Shown one piece after another: positions 1-7,885 of a stretch of DNA of 64,000 nt. Location of the stretch: NCBI RefSeq assembly GCF_000735605.1, contig NZ_JPKG01000019.1, forward strand, positions 124,001 to 188,000. Reading direction: 5' to 3'. This DNA comes from Allobosea sp. LC85. GTDB taxonomy: Bacteria > Pseudomonadota > Alphaproteobacteria > Rhizobiales > Beijerinckiaceae. The notes beneath the pieces are model-generated. The model did not search any database, was not told the origin of the DNA, and was given only the letters and a program-made list of their open reading frames with translations. Each line of letters opens with the position of its first letter. The stretch's first letter is position 1. A program made the translations under genes and the position numbers.

Positions 1-2
1 TC

Positions 3-185
3 GCCGGGCACCAGGGCCTCACGTATCATCGCGACGTCTGGCATTGCGGCATGACGGTTCTGGACGCGCCCTCAGAGTTCGCGGTGCTGATGCACAAGAC
101 CGGCCGCGACGACGACGACGTCTTCCTGGAACTGCCCCGCCCGTTCTCTATCGAGCCCCCAGTCGTTCCTGATCCCGGAGCATGA
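3..185 (+). CDS. ureidoglycolate lyase-like protein, C-terminal part (5' end outside window)
   Basis: The first 61 codons in view are the end of a gene that starts before the window. The peptide has a His-rich stretch (TYHRDVWHCGMTVLDAP) followed by FAVLMHKTGRDDDDVFLELP. This resembles the C-terminal cupin strands of AllA-type ureidoglycolate lyases, which split ureidoglycolate into glyoxylate and urea. The stop at 183-185 is 4 nt before the next ATG, so the two genes are probably cotranscribed. An allantoinase-like deacetylase downstream supports a ureide pathway. With only 61 residues in view the family call is tentative; another small cupin is possible. Confidence 0.5.
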   Translation, partial: AGHQGLTYHRDVWHCGMTVLDAPSEFAVLMHKTGRDDDDVFLELPRPFSIEPPVVPDPGA

Positions 186-189
186 TGTC

Positions 190-1101
190 ATGAGCCTCGA
201 CGCCCATCTCGCCCGCGATTTCGTCGGCTATGGCGGCCAGCCGCCACAGCCGCGCTGGCCGGGAGAGGCCCGGCTCGCGCTCAACCTGGTCGTCAATTTC
301 GAGGAAGGATCGGAGGCCTCGTTCCCGGATGGTGACGGAGTCAGCGAGACGCGGCTCTCGGAGGGCGGCGGCGGCTTCGAAGGCCGCGACCTCGCCGCCG
401 AGTCCATGTTCGAATACGGCAGTCGCGTCGGGTTCTGGCGTATCAACCGGCTGCTGGCGGAACGCCGCTTGCCAGCGACGATATTCGCCTGCGCGCTGGC
501 GATGGAGCGCAATCCTGCGGCCTGCGCCGAGATCGTGGCGCGCGACTACGATGTCTGTGCCCATGGCTGGCGCTGGGAGCGGCACCAGAACCTATCCGAA
601 GAGGAAGAGCGGCGGCGCATCGCCCGCACCGTTGAAAGCTTGACGCAGACGCTCGGCCAGGCGCCGGCCGGTTGGTATTGTCGGTATGGGCCGGGGCTCA
701 ACACGCGTCGGCTCGTGGTCGAGAACGGTTCGTTTCTCTACGATTCCGACGCCTACAACGACGAGATTCCGTATTGGACGCGCGTGCTAGGGCGCGATCA
801 CCTCGTCGTGCCCTACAGCCTGACCACCAACGATGCCAAGTTCTTTAGTGGCAATGTCGCGACCGCCGGCGATTTCTTCGAGACGCTCCGCGACAGCTTC
901 GACATGCTCTACCGCGAAGGCGCCGCGCACCCGCGGATGATGTCCGTCGGATTGCACCTGCGCGTCGTCGGGCATCCGGCGCGGGCCGCCGGGCTTGAGC
1001 GCTTCCTCGACCATGTCGGCAAGCATGACGACGTCTGGATCTGCCGGCGCGCCGACATCGCTCGCCATTGGGCGGCAACACATCCGCCGGTGGCGCAGTG
1101 A
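190..1101 (+). CDS. polysaccharide deacetylase family protein, PuuE/allantoinase-like
   Basis: This 303-residue NodB-fold protein is of the branch that includes cofactor-free PuuE allantoinase and related amidohydrolases. Typical marks are the N-terminal YGGQPPQPRWPGEARLA segment, NFEEGSE (about 36-42), and AHGWRW with a following His (about 124-132), which would carry active-site His residues. There is no signal peptide, as expected for a cytoplasmic ureide enzyme rather than a chitin deacetylase. The gene follows a ureidoglycolate-lyase-like gene by 4 nt and precedes an ABC importer, which suggests uptake and breakdown of allantoin or a related ureide. Family assignment is firm; exact substrate is inferred. 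Confidence 0.75.
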   Translation: MSLDAHLARDFVGYGGQPPQPRWPGEARLALNLVVNFEEGSEASFPDGDGVSETRLSEGGGGFEGRDLAAESMFEYGSRVGFWRINRLLAERRLPATIFACALAMERNPAACAEIVARDYDVCAHGWRWERHQNLSEEEERRRIARTVESLTQTLGQAPAGWYCRYGPGLNTRRLVVENGSFLYDSDAYNDEIPYWTRVLGRDHLVVPYSLTTNDAKFFSGNVATAGDFFETLRDSFDMLYREGAAHPRMMSVGLHLRVVGHPARAAGLERFLDHVGKHDDVWICRRADIARHWAATHPPVAQ

Positions 1102-1138
1102 CCTGTCCGTTCCAACACAAAATCACAAAAGAGGGGAT

Positions 1139-2014
1139 ATGCAGATGATGAGGATGTTTTCACGCACGGTCGTTAAGGCGGCCATCGCTGGCGGCCTAGT
1201 TCTGACCGCTTTGCCCGCTCTGACCCAGGAAGCCGACCATCCGAGCGACAAGACGCTCGTGGTCGGCACGGATTTCGGCGTCGCGCCTTGGATGATGCGC
1301 GGCGCGAACGGGCCGGAGGGCTTCGGCAACGACCTGGTCGTCGAGATCGCCAAGCGCCTCGGCCGCCCCGGCGTCGAGATCGTCGACGTTCCGTTCTCGG
1401 GCCTGTTCGCTGCGCTCTTCGCCAAGCGAATCGAGTTCACGGTTAATCCGCTGAACATCACGGCCGAGCGGGCCGAGCGCATGCTCTTCACCGAGCCGTT
1501 CTTTGCGACCGGCAACGGCTTCCTTGTCCGCGCCGGCGAGAAGATGAGCGGCTTCGAAGATCTCAAGGGCAAATCGGTCTCGGTGAACCGCGGTACGATC
1601 TCGGACACCTGGGCGTCAGCGAATGCAGAGAAATACGGTTTCGAGGTCCAGCGCTATGACAGCTTTCCCGACACGGTCCAGTCCGTCATCACGCGGCGCT
1701 CCTTCTCGGCGCTGAACGAGATTCCGACTGCAGTCTATGCGGCAAGCCGCAACAAGGCGATGACCGTGGGGTACAAGGACTTCAACGGCCGCAATTTCGG
1801 GTACGCTTTCCGCCTCGAGAGCAAGGAGTATCGGGACAAGGTCGAGGCGGTGATCGAGTGCCTGAAGAAGGACGGTACCCTGAGCAAGCTGCACGAGAAA
1901 TGGTACGGCGCCCCGCCGGAGAAGGGGACCTCGATCGAGGTCGTCTACGATGGCTATGGAGCGCCTGGGTTCAAGAATTACGATTCCACGCCGCACGCCA
2001 GCACCTGCAAATGA
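1139..2014 (+). CDS. ABC transporter substrate-binding protein, family 3 (amino-acid type)
   Basis: This 291-residue periplasmic binding protein has a signal peptide at about 1-28 (basic start, hydrophobic core ending LPALTQEAD). The solute-binding fold then shows LVVGTDFGVAPWM near the mature N-terminus and the family-3 signatures NITAERAERMLFTEPFF and LKGKSVSVNRGTISDTW. The ATG at 1139 is chosen because it follows AGAGGGGAT; an open frame reaching further upstream overlaps the previous gene and lacks a signal peptide. Two family permeases follow. No ATPase gene is in view, so it may lie upstream or be shared. The ligand is unknown; a ureide or amino acid is plausible from context. Confidence 0.85.
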   Translation: MQMMRMFSRTVVKAAIAGGLVLTALPALTQEADHPSDKTLVVGTDFGVAPWMMRGANGPEGFGNDLVVEIAKRLGRPGVEIVDVPFSGLFAALFAKRIEFTVNPLNITAERAERMLFTEPFFATGNGFLVRAGEKMSGFEDLKGKSVSVNRGTISDTWASANAEKYGFEVQRYDSFPDTVQSVITRRSFSALNEIPTAVYAASRNKAMTVGYKDFNGRNFGYAFRLESKEYRDKVEAVIECLKKDGTLSKLHEKWYGAPPEKGTSIEVVYDGYGAPGFKNYDSTPHASTCK

Positions 2015-2021
2015 TATGAGC

Positions 2022-2049
2022 ACGGCCCGGCCGTCCGCGGCCGGGCCGT
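2022..2049 (+). promoter_or_regulatory. intergenic mRNA hairpin after the binding-protein gene
   Basis: Perfect 11-bp inverted repeat (ACGGCCCGGCC ... GGCCGGGCCGT) with a 6-nt loop, starting 7 nt after the stop codon. There is no T-run, so it is not a good intrinsic terminator. Such hairpins often protect the binding-protein part of ABC transporter mRNAs and give it higher expression than the permeases; that role is inferred. Confidence 0.6.
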
Positions 2050-2109
2050 CTCGCCGCGACGAGGGCCGGCGCCGCCACGAGCTGCGCCTTCGCCGGAGCT
2101 GAGCAGAGC

Positions 2110-2781
2110 ATGGACAGGATCATCGACAACTACTTCAACCTTCAGGTCATGGCCGGGGCCTTCCCGGACGTACTGAAAGGCTTCGGCGTCACCATCCTGG
2201 TCACGCTGCTAGTGATCGCCGTCGGCATGGGCGCCGGTCTCGGGCTTGCGCTGCTGCGATCACTCAGGATCCGCCTCGTCGATCTGCTCATCGTCATCTA
2301 CATCGACGCGTTCCGGACGCTGCCCCAGCTCGTCGTCATCATCGTCATCTATTTCGGCTTGCCCTATGCCGGGCTTTCGCTCTCGCCTTTCGTGACCATG
2401 GTGTTCGCGCTCGGCGCGATCCTCTCCGCCTTCGCGGCAGAGATCTTCTGGTCGGCGATCATGGCGGTGCCGCCTGGACAGAGCGATGCGGCCAAGGCGC
2501 TGGGGCTCTCGCGCCTGAAGACCATGGCGCTCGTCATCCTGCCGCAAGCGGGGCGGCTGGCGCTTCCCATGCTAACCAACCGGGCGATCGCCATCGGCAA
2601 GGGAACGGCGCTGGGGACCGCGGTCGCACTGCCGGAAACGCTCGGCCAGGCCCAGAGCGTGATGGCGATCGTCGCGAACCCCTCGCCACTGACCCTCGCC
2701 GCCATGTTCTATCTTGCGCTTTTCATCCCACTCGTCGCGGCGAGCCGGGTGATTGAGCACAAGTTCGGTCCCGGACATTGA
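2110..2781 (+). CDS. ABC transporter permease, HisM/GlnP type
   Basis: This 223-residue inner-membrane permease of polar amino-acid importers has about five transmembrane segments. The EAA loop (DAAKALGLSRLKTMALVILPQA, about 125-146) contacts the ATPase. It starts at an ATG after GGAGCTGAGCAG, follows the binding-protein gene across an mRNA hairpin, and is 9 nt before a second permease gene. The pair probably forms a heterodimeric channel. Substrate cannot be read from the sequence. Confidence 0.87.
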   Translation: MDRIIDNYFNLQVMAGAFPDVLKGFGVTILVTLLVIAVGMGAGLGLALLRSLRIRLVDLLIVIYIDAFRTLPQLVVIIVIYFGLPYAGLSLSPFVTMVFALGAILSAFAAEIFWSAIMAVPPGQSDAAKALGLSRLKTMALVILPQAGRLALPMLTNRAIAIGKGTALGTAVALPETLGQAQSVMAIVANPSPLTLAAMFYLALFIPLVAASRVIEHKFGPGH

Positions 2782-2790
2782 GGCTGGCCG

Positions 2791-3465
2791 ATGCTTGAAC
2801 TCTTCATCGAGAACTTCCTCAACATCGACTCGCTGCTGCAGATCTATCCGCTGCTGCTGCAGGGCCTGCGCTTCACGATCATGCTTGCGGTCGTGGCCTT
2901 GCCGCTCTCCATCGCCTGGGGGCTCGTCGTCGCGGTCGCCTATTCCTTCCACATCCGCTGGTTCAACATCCTGCTGATCGGCTATATCGACCTGGTCAGG
3001 GCCTTCCCCATCGTCGTCCTGCTCGTCCTGATCTTCTACGGGCTCCCTTTCCTTGGACTGAAGCTTGGCGGGTTCACCGCAGCCGTGCTTGCCATCGCGC
3101 TGAACAATTCCGGCTACTATGGCGAGATCTTCCGCGCCGGCATCGAAGCTGTGCCGAAAGGTCAACGCGAGGCTGGTCGAGCGCTCGGCTTTCGCACCTG
3201 GCACATCATTGCGCTGATCATTCTGCCGCAGGCGATCCGAAAAGCGCTCGCACCCCTCGCGAGCAATTCGCTGGAGCTGGTCAAGACGACCTCCATCGCA
3301 GCACTGGTGGCGTTGCCCGAGCTCTTGCGCTCTGCTCGCGTCGCGCAGGAGCAGACCTATAACCCGACGCCGCTGATAGCGGCGGCGGCGATTTATTTTG
3401 TCTTGCTCTGGCCGTTCGCCCGCTGGGTCGCCGTGCTGGAGCGGCGGGCACAACTGCAACGTTAG
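2791..3465 (+). CDS. ABC transporter permease, HisQ/GlnP type
   Basis: This is the second 224-residue polar amino-acid-type permease. It has the same topology as its neighbour and an EAA loop at about 130-150 (REAGRALGFRTWHIIALIILPQA). The gene starts 9 nt after the first permease stop, so the two are translationally close and probably assemble together. No ATP-binding subunit follows: the next gene is an epimerase after a 115-bp gap, so the importer depends on an ATPase encoded elsewhere or left of the window. Confidence 0.87.
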   Translation: MLELFIENFLNIDSLLQIYPLLLQGLRFTIMLAVVALPLSIAWGLVVAVAYSFHIRWFNILLIGYIDLVRAFPIVVLLVLIFYGLPFLGLKLGGFTAAVLAIALNNSGYYGEIFRAGIEAVPKGQREAGRALGFRTWHIIALIILPQAIRKALAPLASNSLELVKTTSIAALVALPELLRSARVAQEQTYNPTPLIAAAAIYFVLLWPFARWVAVLERRAQLQR

Positions 3466-3580
3466 AGCATCGAAGCTGCCCGGCCGGGGCTTCTGGGAGA
3501 CAGTCATTGGGTCGCTATTTGGAACCGCGCAATCTTGAGGCCGCACTGAGAGGCGGTTCTGTATTTGCCTGCAGTGGCCT

Positions 3581-4561
3581 TTGACCATGAAGGTCCTGAT
3601 CACGGGCGGCAGTGGATTCGTTGGCCTCGCGCTGGCCGAGCGCCTGCTCGAGGATGGGGACGAAGTCTGCCTTTTTGCCGCGGCTGCTCCGCCGTCGGAG
3701 TTCTTTGGACGGCTGAGGCAGGACGGCCTGCAAATCATCACGGGAGACATCCGCTCAGCCGAGGCGCTCGACGACGCGCTCCAACGAAGCACGGCCAGCC
3801 GCATGGTCCACGCCGCCGCGGTGACGCCCGGTCCGGAGCGCGAAATCCGCGAGGCCCGCACCATCCTTGATGTCAACATCCTCGGCACCGTCAATGCCAT
3901 CGAGCGAGCCGCGGCCGCCGGCCTCGAACGCGTGCTGATGGTCAGTTCGGTCGCCGTCTACGGTTTCTCGCCGCCAGCCGCTTCGGACCTCTACGAGGAG
4001 GAGGGTTCGGCGCCGGCTCCCGCCGCGCTCTACGGCATTTCGAAGCTCGCGGCGGAGCAGGCAGCGCTGCGGCTTGGCTCCCTGCACGGCGTCGATACGC
4101 GCATCGTCCGGCTCGGCCCGCTCTACGGACCGTGGGAATACGCAACAGGGTTGCGCGACGCGTTGAGCCCGCATCGTCAAATTCTGGCATCCGGCCGCGA
4201 TGGCCGAACCATCACCCTGCCTCGGCCGATGCGAGCCGACTGGCTCTATTCGCGTGATGCCGCTGCCGGTCTCGCGCTGCTGCTTCGCTCGGGGAGCTTG
4301 CGCCACGAACTCTACAACCTGGGCGGCGGCACGATCACCGATCTGCCGGACTGGTGCAGGGCCCTCGAGGCGGCTGGTCTGCCTCTACGCTGGGGGATGG
4401 CGGGCGAGGGGCAGCCCTCCGATATCCGCTACAACCTGCCACAGGACCGGGCTGCGCTCGCAATCGCACGGATCAAGTCTGACACCGGCTTTCAACCGCG
4501 ACGCGACTCCACTGCTTTCGCGGCTGATTATCTCAACTGGTCAAGCGGCCTTTCCCTCTGA
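3581..4561 (+). CDS. NAD(P)-dependent epimerase/dehydratase, extended SDR
   Basis: This 326-residue extended short-chain dehydrogenase has the N-terminal Rossmann motif MKVLITGGSGFVG (GxxGxxG). The active-site pair is YGISKLAAEQ (YxxxK) near residue 150, preceded by the Ser-rich strand VSSVAVYG. The family includes UDP-sugar epimerases and many catabolic dehydrogenases; nothing fixes the substrate here. It is followed after 24 bp by a classical SDR, so both may serve the same pathway as the upstream importer and deacetylase. The ATG at 3581 directly precedes the Rossmann motif. Confidence 0.8.
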   Translation: MTMKVLITGGSGFVGLALAERLLEDGDEVCLFAAAAPPSEFFGRLRQDGLQIITGDIRSAEALDDALQRSTASRMVHAAAVTPGPEREIREARTILDVNILGTVNAIERAAAAGLERVLMVSSVAVYGFSPPAASDLYEEEGSAPAPAALYGISKLAAEQAALRLGSLHGVDTRIVRLGPLYGPWEYATGLRDALSPHRQILASGRDGRTITLPRPMRADWLYSRDAAAGLALLLRSGSLRHELYNLGGGTITDLPDWCRALEAAGLPLRWGMAGEGQPSDIRYNLPQDRAALAIARIKSDTGFQPRRDSTAFAADYLNWSSGLSL

Positions 4562-4585
4562 CTCTCCACGACAAGGATCGCAGCC

Positions 4586-5359
4586 ATGGCACGCCTCGCC
4601 GGCAAGACCGCCCTAATCACCGGCGCCTCCTCCGGGATCGGTCGCGCCATCGCTTCCCGCTTCGCAGAAGAGGGCGCGCGTCTGCTCTTGGCGGATATCA
4701 CCGAGACGGTGCGCGAGGGCGGCACGCCGACACGCGAATGGCTGGCGGAACGCGGCCACGACGCCGCCTTCATCGCGACCGACGTCGCCGACGAAGCCCA
4801 GGCCGAGCGCGCCGTCGCCATGGCGGCCGACCGGTTCGGGCGCCTTGATATCCTCGTCAACGATGCGGCGATTGGCAACGGCAAGCCCCTGATCGAGACG
4901 ACGCTTGCGGAGTGGAACCGGGTGATGGCGGTCAACCTGACCGGTGTCTTCCTGATGGCGCGCGCCGCCGTGCGGTTGATGCTCCGGCAGGAGCCGCGCG
5001 AAGAGGTGCGCGGTCGGATCGTGAACATCTCCTCCCAGCACGGCATGATCGCGTGCCCGGAGGACATCGCCTATGGTACGTCCAAAGCCGGCGTGGTCTA
5101 CGTCACCCGGCAGATCGCCGTCGATTACGCAAAATCCGGAATCATCTGCAACGCCGTCGCCCCGGGCAAGATTCTCACGGGCAAGGCTGGCCGTGCGGTC
5201 GAGCAGCGTTGGCTCGACTACTCCACCGCGCGCACGCCAATGCCTCGGCTGGGACGCCCGTCTGATGTCGCCTCTGCCGCCCTTTTCCTGGCATCGGACG
5301 AATGCTCCTTCATGACCGGTGAAAACGTCCTCGTCGATGGCGGCTGGATGGCAGCTTGA
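4586..5359 (+). CDS. SDR family oxidoreductase (classical)
   Basis: This 257-residue classical SDR has the cofactor motif TGASSGIGR near residue 14 and NDAAIG in place of the usual NNAG. The Ser of NISSQHG is followed by the catalytic YGTSK (YxxxK, near 163), and the C-terminal segment is FMTGENVLVDGGW. An FabG-like tetrameric dehydrogenase or reductase is expected; the substrate is unknown. It is the last gene of the left cluster and about 380 bp before the prophage boundary. Confidence 0.83.
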   Translation: MARLAGKTALITGASSGIGRAIASRFAEEGARLLLADITETVREGGTPTREWLAERGHDAAFIATDVADEAQAERAVAMAADRFGRLDILVNDAAIGNGKPLIETTLAEWNRVMAVNLTGVFLMARAAVRLMLRQEPREEVRGRIVNISSQHGMIACPEDIAYGTSKAGVVYVTRQIAVDYAKSGIICNAVAPGKILTGKAGRAVEQRWLDYSTARTPMPRLGRPSDVASAALFLASDECSFMTGENVLVDGGWMAA

Positions 5360-5735
5360 TCTCTGCCCGGTTCGCTAAGCCGGCTCCTCTGGAGGTCCAG
5401 GCCCAAGAGCGGCTGGAGCCTGGGCGAAAGTCTACGGCTTTAGTCACCACATCCAGTACTCAATCTGAGTCCGTGTCAGGCCTGCCCGATGATGTCAGCT
5501 CATTGCGCGCGGTGGCGGGCTTTCATGGGCAAACGCGCGGCATGCGGAGGCCGTCCGTCGCCATCGCTAAGGTCTGGTTCTGGGCAGGAGCCCAACTTCT
5601 GCTCCTGGCGCGCGATCCAGACTTGGACGCCGTTGAGGCTGCGATCCCTCAACTCACGGCGAATTGCATACTCTACTGTTGCGAGCGCCTCCCCAGCGCG
5701 CCGAGAGTTCGCAGTTTTATTCCGAATGGTTGAAA
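5360..5735. other. intergenic stretch between SDR gene and attL
   Basis: This holds no convincing gene. Before phage insertion it would have lain just downstream of tRNA-Arg. Short open frames exist on both strands, but none has a ribosome site or a recognisable product. An imperfect CCAGGC/GCCTGG pair near 5398-5427 could fold but lacks a T-run. The stretch may hold a decayed gene. Confidence 0.4.
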
Positions 5736-5754
5736 TTTGGCGTCCCGGAAGGGA
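5736..5754. repeat. attL core (19-bp copy of tRNA-Arg 3' end)
   Basis: Identical over 19 bp to 51216-51234 (TTTGGCGTCCCGGAAGGGA); identity ends at 5735/51215 and 5755/51235. It reproduces the tRNA CCA end, discriminator base and 3' acceptor strand but has no tRNA body, as expected for the fragment left at the far side of the integrated element. Confidence 0.93.
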
Positions 5755-5782
5755 CTGCAAACAGTAGCCGTTTTCAATGACT

Positions 5783-5800
5783 TGGCTAATGGGTTAGCCA
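5783..5800. promoter_or_regulatory. attL arm-type site (inverted GGCTAA pair)
   Basis: A TGGCTAA-TGGG-TTAGCCA palindrome starts 28 bp inside the attL core. Its right half is the exact complement of the GGCTAACC octamer repeated three times beside attR. The matching motif and near-equal spacing on both sides suggest arm-type integrase (or excisionase) binding sites; this is inferred, not tested. Confidence 0.55.
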
Positions 5801-6195
5801 CGTTGGTTGCACGTATGTTCCCAAGGTTCGCCGGGACATGGTGGCGAACCTTCCGCAAGGATTTTACGAGCTATCGATATTCCGCGCGCTATGCCGGTGA
5901 CAGATCCTTCAACGCAGAAAGTTGTTTTCAATGAACGACTTACTGGGAGCGCTGATAGATATCCCCAGAACCCACAGAAACATACAAGATGTCGTATCCA
6001 CAGGGTTTGCTGCACGCTAATCCTTGAACATCGGTCCGGCAACGCGGATAATTCGAATCGTTGGTTTCGCATAATGCAGCAGCGCACAGAGAAGGCGTAC
6101 CGGCGCGATGGGCTAGCCGGCTGAGGACAACAGCCTTTGCCGAACCAACCGATGGAGAATGCGATGGGCCTTTGGCCGATCCGATTCGACGTTGA
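5801..6195. other. non-coding left arm of the prophage
   Basis: About 400 bp, less GC-rich than the surroundings, between the attL arm sites and the candidate small RNA. Open frames are short, lack ribosome sites and overlap in conflicting directions, so I call no gene. It may hold regulatory sequence or a decayed gene. Confidence 0.4.
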
Positions 6196-6291
6196 AATAA
6201 AAAGGACCCGGAATGCACTGACCATGCGCTTCCGGATCCTATTGTTCATCGCCTGATGAATCACGGTAAGGGACGCTGCAACGCCCCTTAC
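6196..6291 (-). ncRNA. candidate small RNA with three tandem hairpins and an intrinsic terminator
   Basis: On the minus strand a TATAAG -10-like box (6301-6296) precedes three consecutive hairpins. The first is a 10-bp stem with one G-U pair (6291-6266, loop of 6). The second is a perfect 6-bp stem (6260-6245, loop of 4). The third is an 11-bp stem with one mismatch (6240-6203), followed by TTTTATTT. No protein gene on this strand needs a terminator here. The -35 is weak: TTGCGT lies 20 bp upstream. The predicted transcript is about 95 nt. I recognise no known family; the call is structural inference only. Confidence 0.45.
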
Positions 6292-6399
6292 TACCCTTAT
6301 AGTGATCCCTCGCTGCGGCTCACGCAACACCTATCGGCGTCACAACGCACACATTCTGTGACACGCTGATCGCGGCCGCCCGACCCCAAATCGGGAGAG

Positions 6400-6504
6400 A
6401 TGATGAGGTTCAGCTTCGGACCGTCCAACGGACAGATGGCCCTGTCCGCGGTCCTAATGGTGGCCCTGGCGCTGTGGGCGTGGTGGTCGGGAAGATGGAA
6501 TTGA
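6400..6504 (+). CDS. small single-span membrane protein, 34 aa
   Basis: The reading frame encodes 34 residues starting MMRFSFGPSNGQ, with one hydrophobic helix (about 13-29, rich in Ala, Leu and Trp) and a short basic C-terminus. A GGGAGAG ribosome site lies just upstream, which supports translation. It is the first of several small plus-strand frames leading to the Ku gene. I recognise no family. A chance frame cannot be excluded at this length. Confidence 0.45.
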   Translation: MMRFSFGPSNGQMALSAVLMVALALWAWWSGRWN

Positions 6505-6560
6505 CTCCGCCCAGAACGAGAACATAAACAGAACATTCAGCCGGCAGATGGAGGCCCGCA

Positions 6561-6656
6561 ATGATTGTTCCCCGACCGCGCCGCGCGATCCGGCCAACCT
6601 CAGCGCTCAACGCCCGCAAGCCGGTCATCGACAGGCACACCGACATCCTGTTCTGA
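6561..6656 (+). CDS. small basic peptide, 31 aa, possible leader of the next gene
   Basis: A 31-codon frame (MIVPRPRRAIRPTSALNARK at its N-terminus, 7 Arg in all) begins 7 nt after GGAGG, a better ribosome site than any for the next gene. Its TGA (6654-6656) is 2 nt before the ATG at 6659, which has no site of its own, so termination-reinitiation coupling is likely. No known family. Confidence 0.45.
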   Translation: MIVPRPRRAIRPTSALNARKPVIDRHTDILF

Positions 6657-6658
6657 AA

Positions 6659-7015
6659 ATGCCGGAACACACCTACGCCCTGCGCAAGACGTGGCCCGAC
6701 AAGGCGGACGATTACCTCGTGATCGACGAGCACGGCGACAGGATCGCGCGGACTCATCTCGACGCAGGCACGTCTCCGCAAACGTGGGCCTTCAGTGTGG
6801 GCTTCGGTTCGCTGCCTCAACAGCCGACGTTCCGCGGGCGATGCGAGAACCTGGAAGAGGCGAAAGCCAAGATTAAAGAGCTATGGCCGATCTACCGCGC
6901 TCAGTGGACGGATGATGAGATTGAACGCGAGCGAGCCCACCTGCGCGATCTCGACGAGCGAACGAAGGAATGGATTGCCAAACACCGGCCGGCAGCTGCT
7001 CGCCTTCGAAGCTGA
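6659..7015 (+). CDS. hypothetical protein, 118 aa
   Basis: A soluble, charged protein beginning MPEHTYALRKTWPDKADDYLVIDEHGDRIARTHLD. It has a beta-rich N-terminal half and a helical Glu/Arg-rich C-terminal half (about 65-115). An upstream ATG at 6548 in the same frame would add 37 residues of low-complexity sequence that overlap the 31-aa frame, so I prefer 6659. It precedes the Ku gene by 66 bp on the same strand. I do not recognise a family. Context suggests a cargo gene, not a virion gene. Confidence 0.6.
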   Translation: MPEHTYALRKTWPDKADDYLVIDEHGDRIARTHLDAGTSPQTWAFSVGFGSLPQQPTFRGRCENLEEAKAKIKELWPIYRAQWTDDEIERERAHLRDLDERTKEWIAKHRPAAARLRS

Positions 7016-7081
7016 TCTCGGCTCGGCGGAACCGAAGCCGTTCTGGCGCATTGAATCCCGTTCGTTGCGTGGAGTTGCGTC

Positions 7082-7885
7082 ATGCCTCCTCCCTACTGGA
7101 AGGGCTATCTCAAGCTCTCGCTGGTCACTTGCCCGGTTGCGATGATGCCGGCGACGACGGACAGCGAGAAGGTCCGGTTTCACACCTTGAACCGCGCCAC
7201 CGGCCATCGCGTCGCCAGCCGTTATGTCGACGCAGAAACAGGCAAGCCCTTTGACGAGCGCGATGAGGCCAAGGGCTACCCGACGGGCCAGGACGAGTAT
7301 GTCATCCTCGAAGATGACGAGATCGAAGCGGTCGCGCTCGAAAGCACGCGCACCATTGATGTCGATATGTTCGTGCCTCGGGACTCGATCGAATGGGCCT
7401 ATCTCGATAAGCCGCACTATCTCATGCCAGACGGCGACGTGGGCGAAGAAGCGTTTGCGGTGATCCGAGAGGCCATGGCCGCCAGCAAGCTGGTCGGGAT
7501 CTCGCGCGTCGTGCTCTACCGCCGCGAGCGCGCTTTGATGCTGGAGCCGCGCGGCAAGGGAATAGTCGCCTGGACGCTGCGCTATGGCGACGAGGTTCGT
7601 GACCCCAACCCGTATTTCGCCGAGATCGAGAAGGTGAAGCCGCCAACCGAACTGATGGAGCTCGCCAAACAGCTGGTGAAGGAAAACACCAAGCCCTGGT
7701 CCGGGGACATGGTGAAGGACCCGGTCCAGGAGCATCTGCTGAAGCTCATCGCCTCGAAGAAGCGGCGCAAGGGCAAGCTGAGCCGCGAGGACGGCACCGT
7801 GATGAAAGGCAACGTCGTCAACCTGTTCGAGGCACTGAAAAAGAGCCTGGCTGGCGATGCCGGCGCGAAAAAGCGCACGAACTAG
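7082..7885 (+). CDS. ku: bacterial Ku protein (non-homologous end joining)
   Basis: This 267-residue protein is a full Ku core. It starts MPPPYWKGYLKLSLVTCPV, typical of the first strand of the Ku beta-barrel, and continues with RVASRYVDAETGKPFDERDEAKGY, DEIEAVALESTRTIDVDMFVP and WAYLDKPHYLMPD. A basic C-terminal tail (KKRRKGKLSREDGT) follows. Ku homodimers thread onto DNA ends and recruit LigD. No ligD is in this window, so a ligase encoded elsewhere would be needed. GGAG lies 8 nt before the ATG. The gene is inside the prophage near attL, outside the virion operons. Its stop overlaps the convergent epimerase stop in a shared CTAG. Confidence 0.93.
   Translation: MPPPYWKGYLKLSLVTCPVAMMPATTDSEKVRFHTLNRATGHRVASRYVDAETGKPFDERDEAKGYPTGQDEYVILEDDEIEAVALESTRTIDVDMFVPRDSIEWAYLDKPHYLMPDGDVGEEAFAVIREAMAASKLVGISRVVLYRRERALMLEPRGKGIVAWTLRYGDEVRDPNPYFAEIEKVKPPTELMELAKQLVKENTKPWSGDMVKDPVQEHLLKLIASKKRRKGKLSREDGTVMKGNVVNLFEALKKSLAGDAGAKKRTN

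Noticed and set aside
5360..5735. Insertion-sequence remnant left of attL
   Set aside because: I found no terminal repeats or transposase motif; short frames only.
5737..5934. 65-codon plus-strand frame starting in the attL core
   Set aside because: It would begin at a TTG inside the attachment site, has no ribosome site and matches nothing.
6297..6536. 79-codon minus-strand frame upstream of the hairpin array
   Set aside because: Cys/Arg-rich, no ribosome site, and it overlaps the 34-aa ORF. The hairpins below it look like a small RNA with its own -10 box instead.
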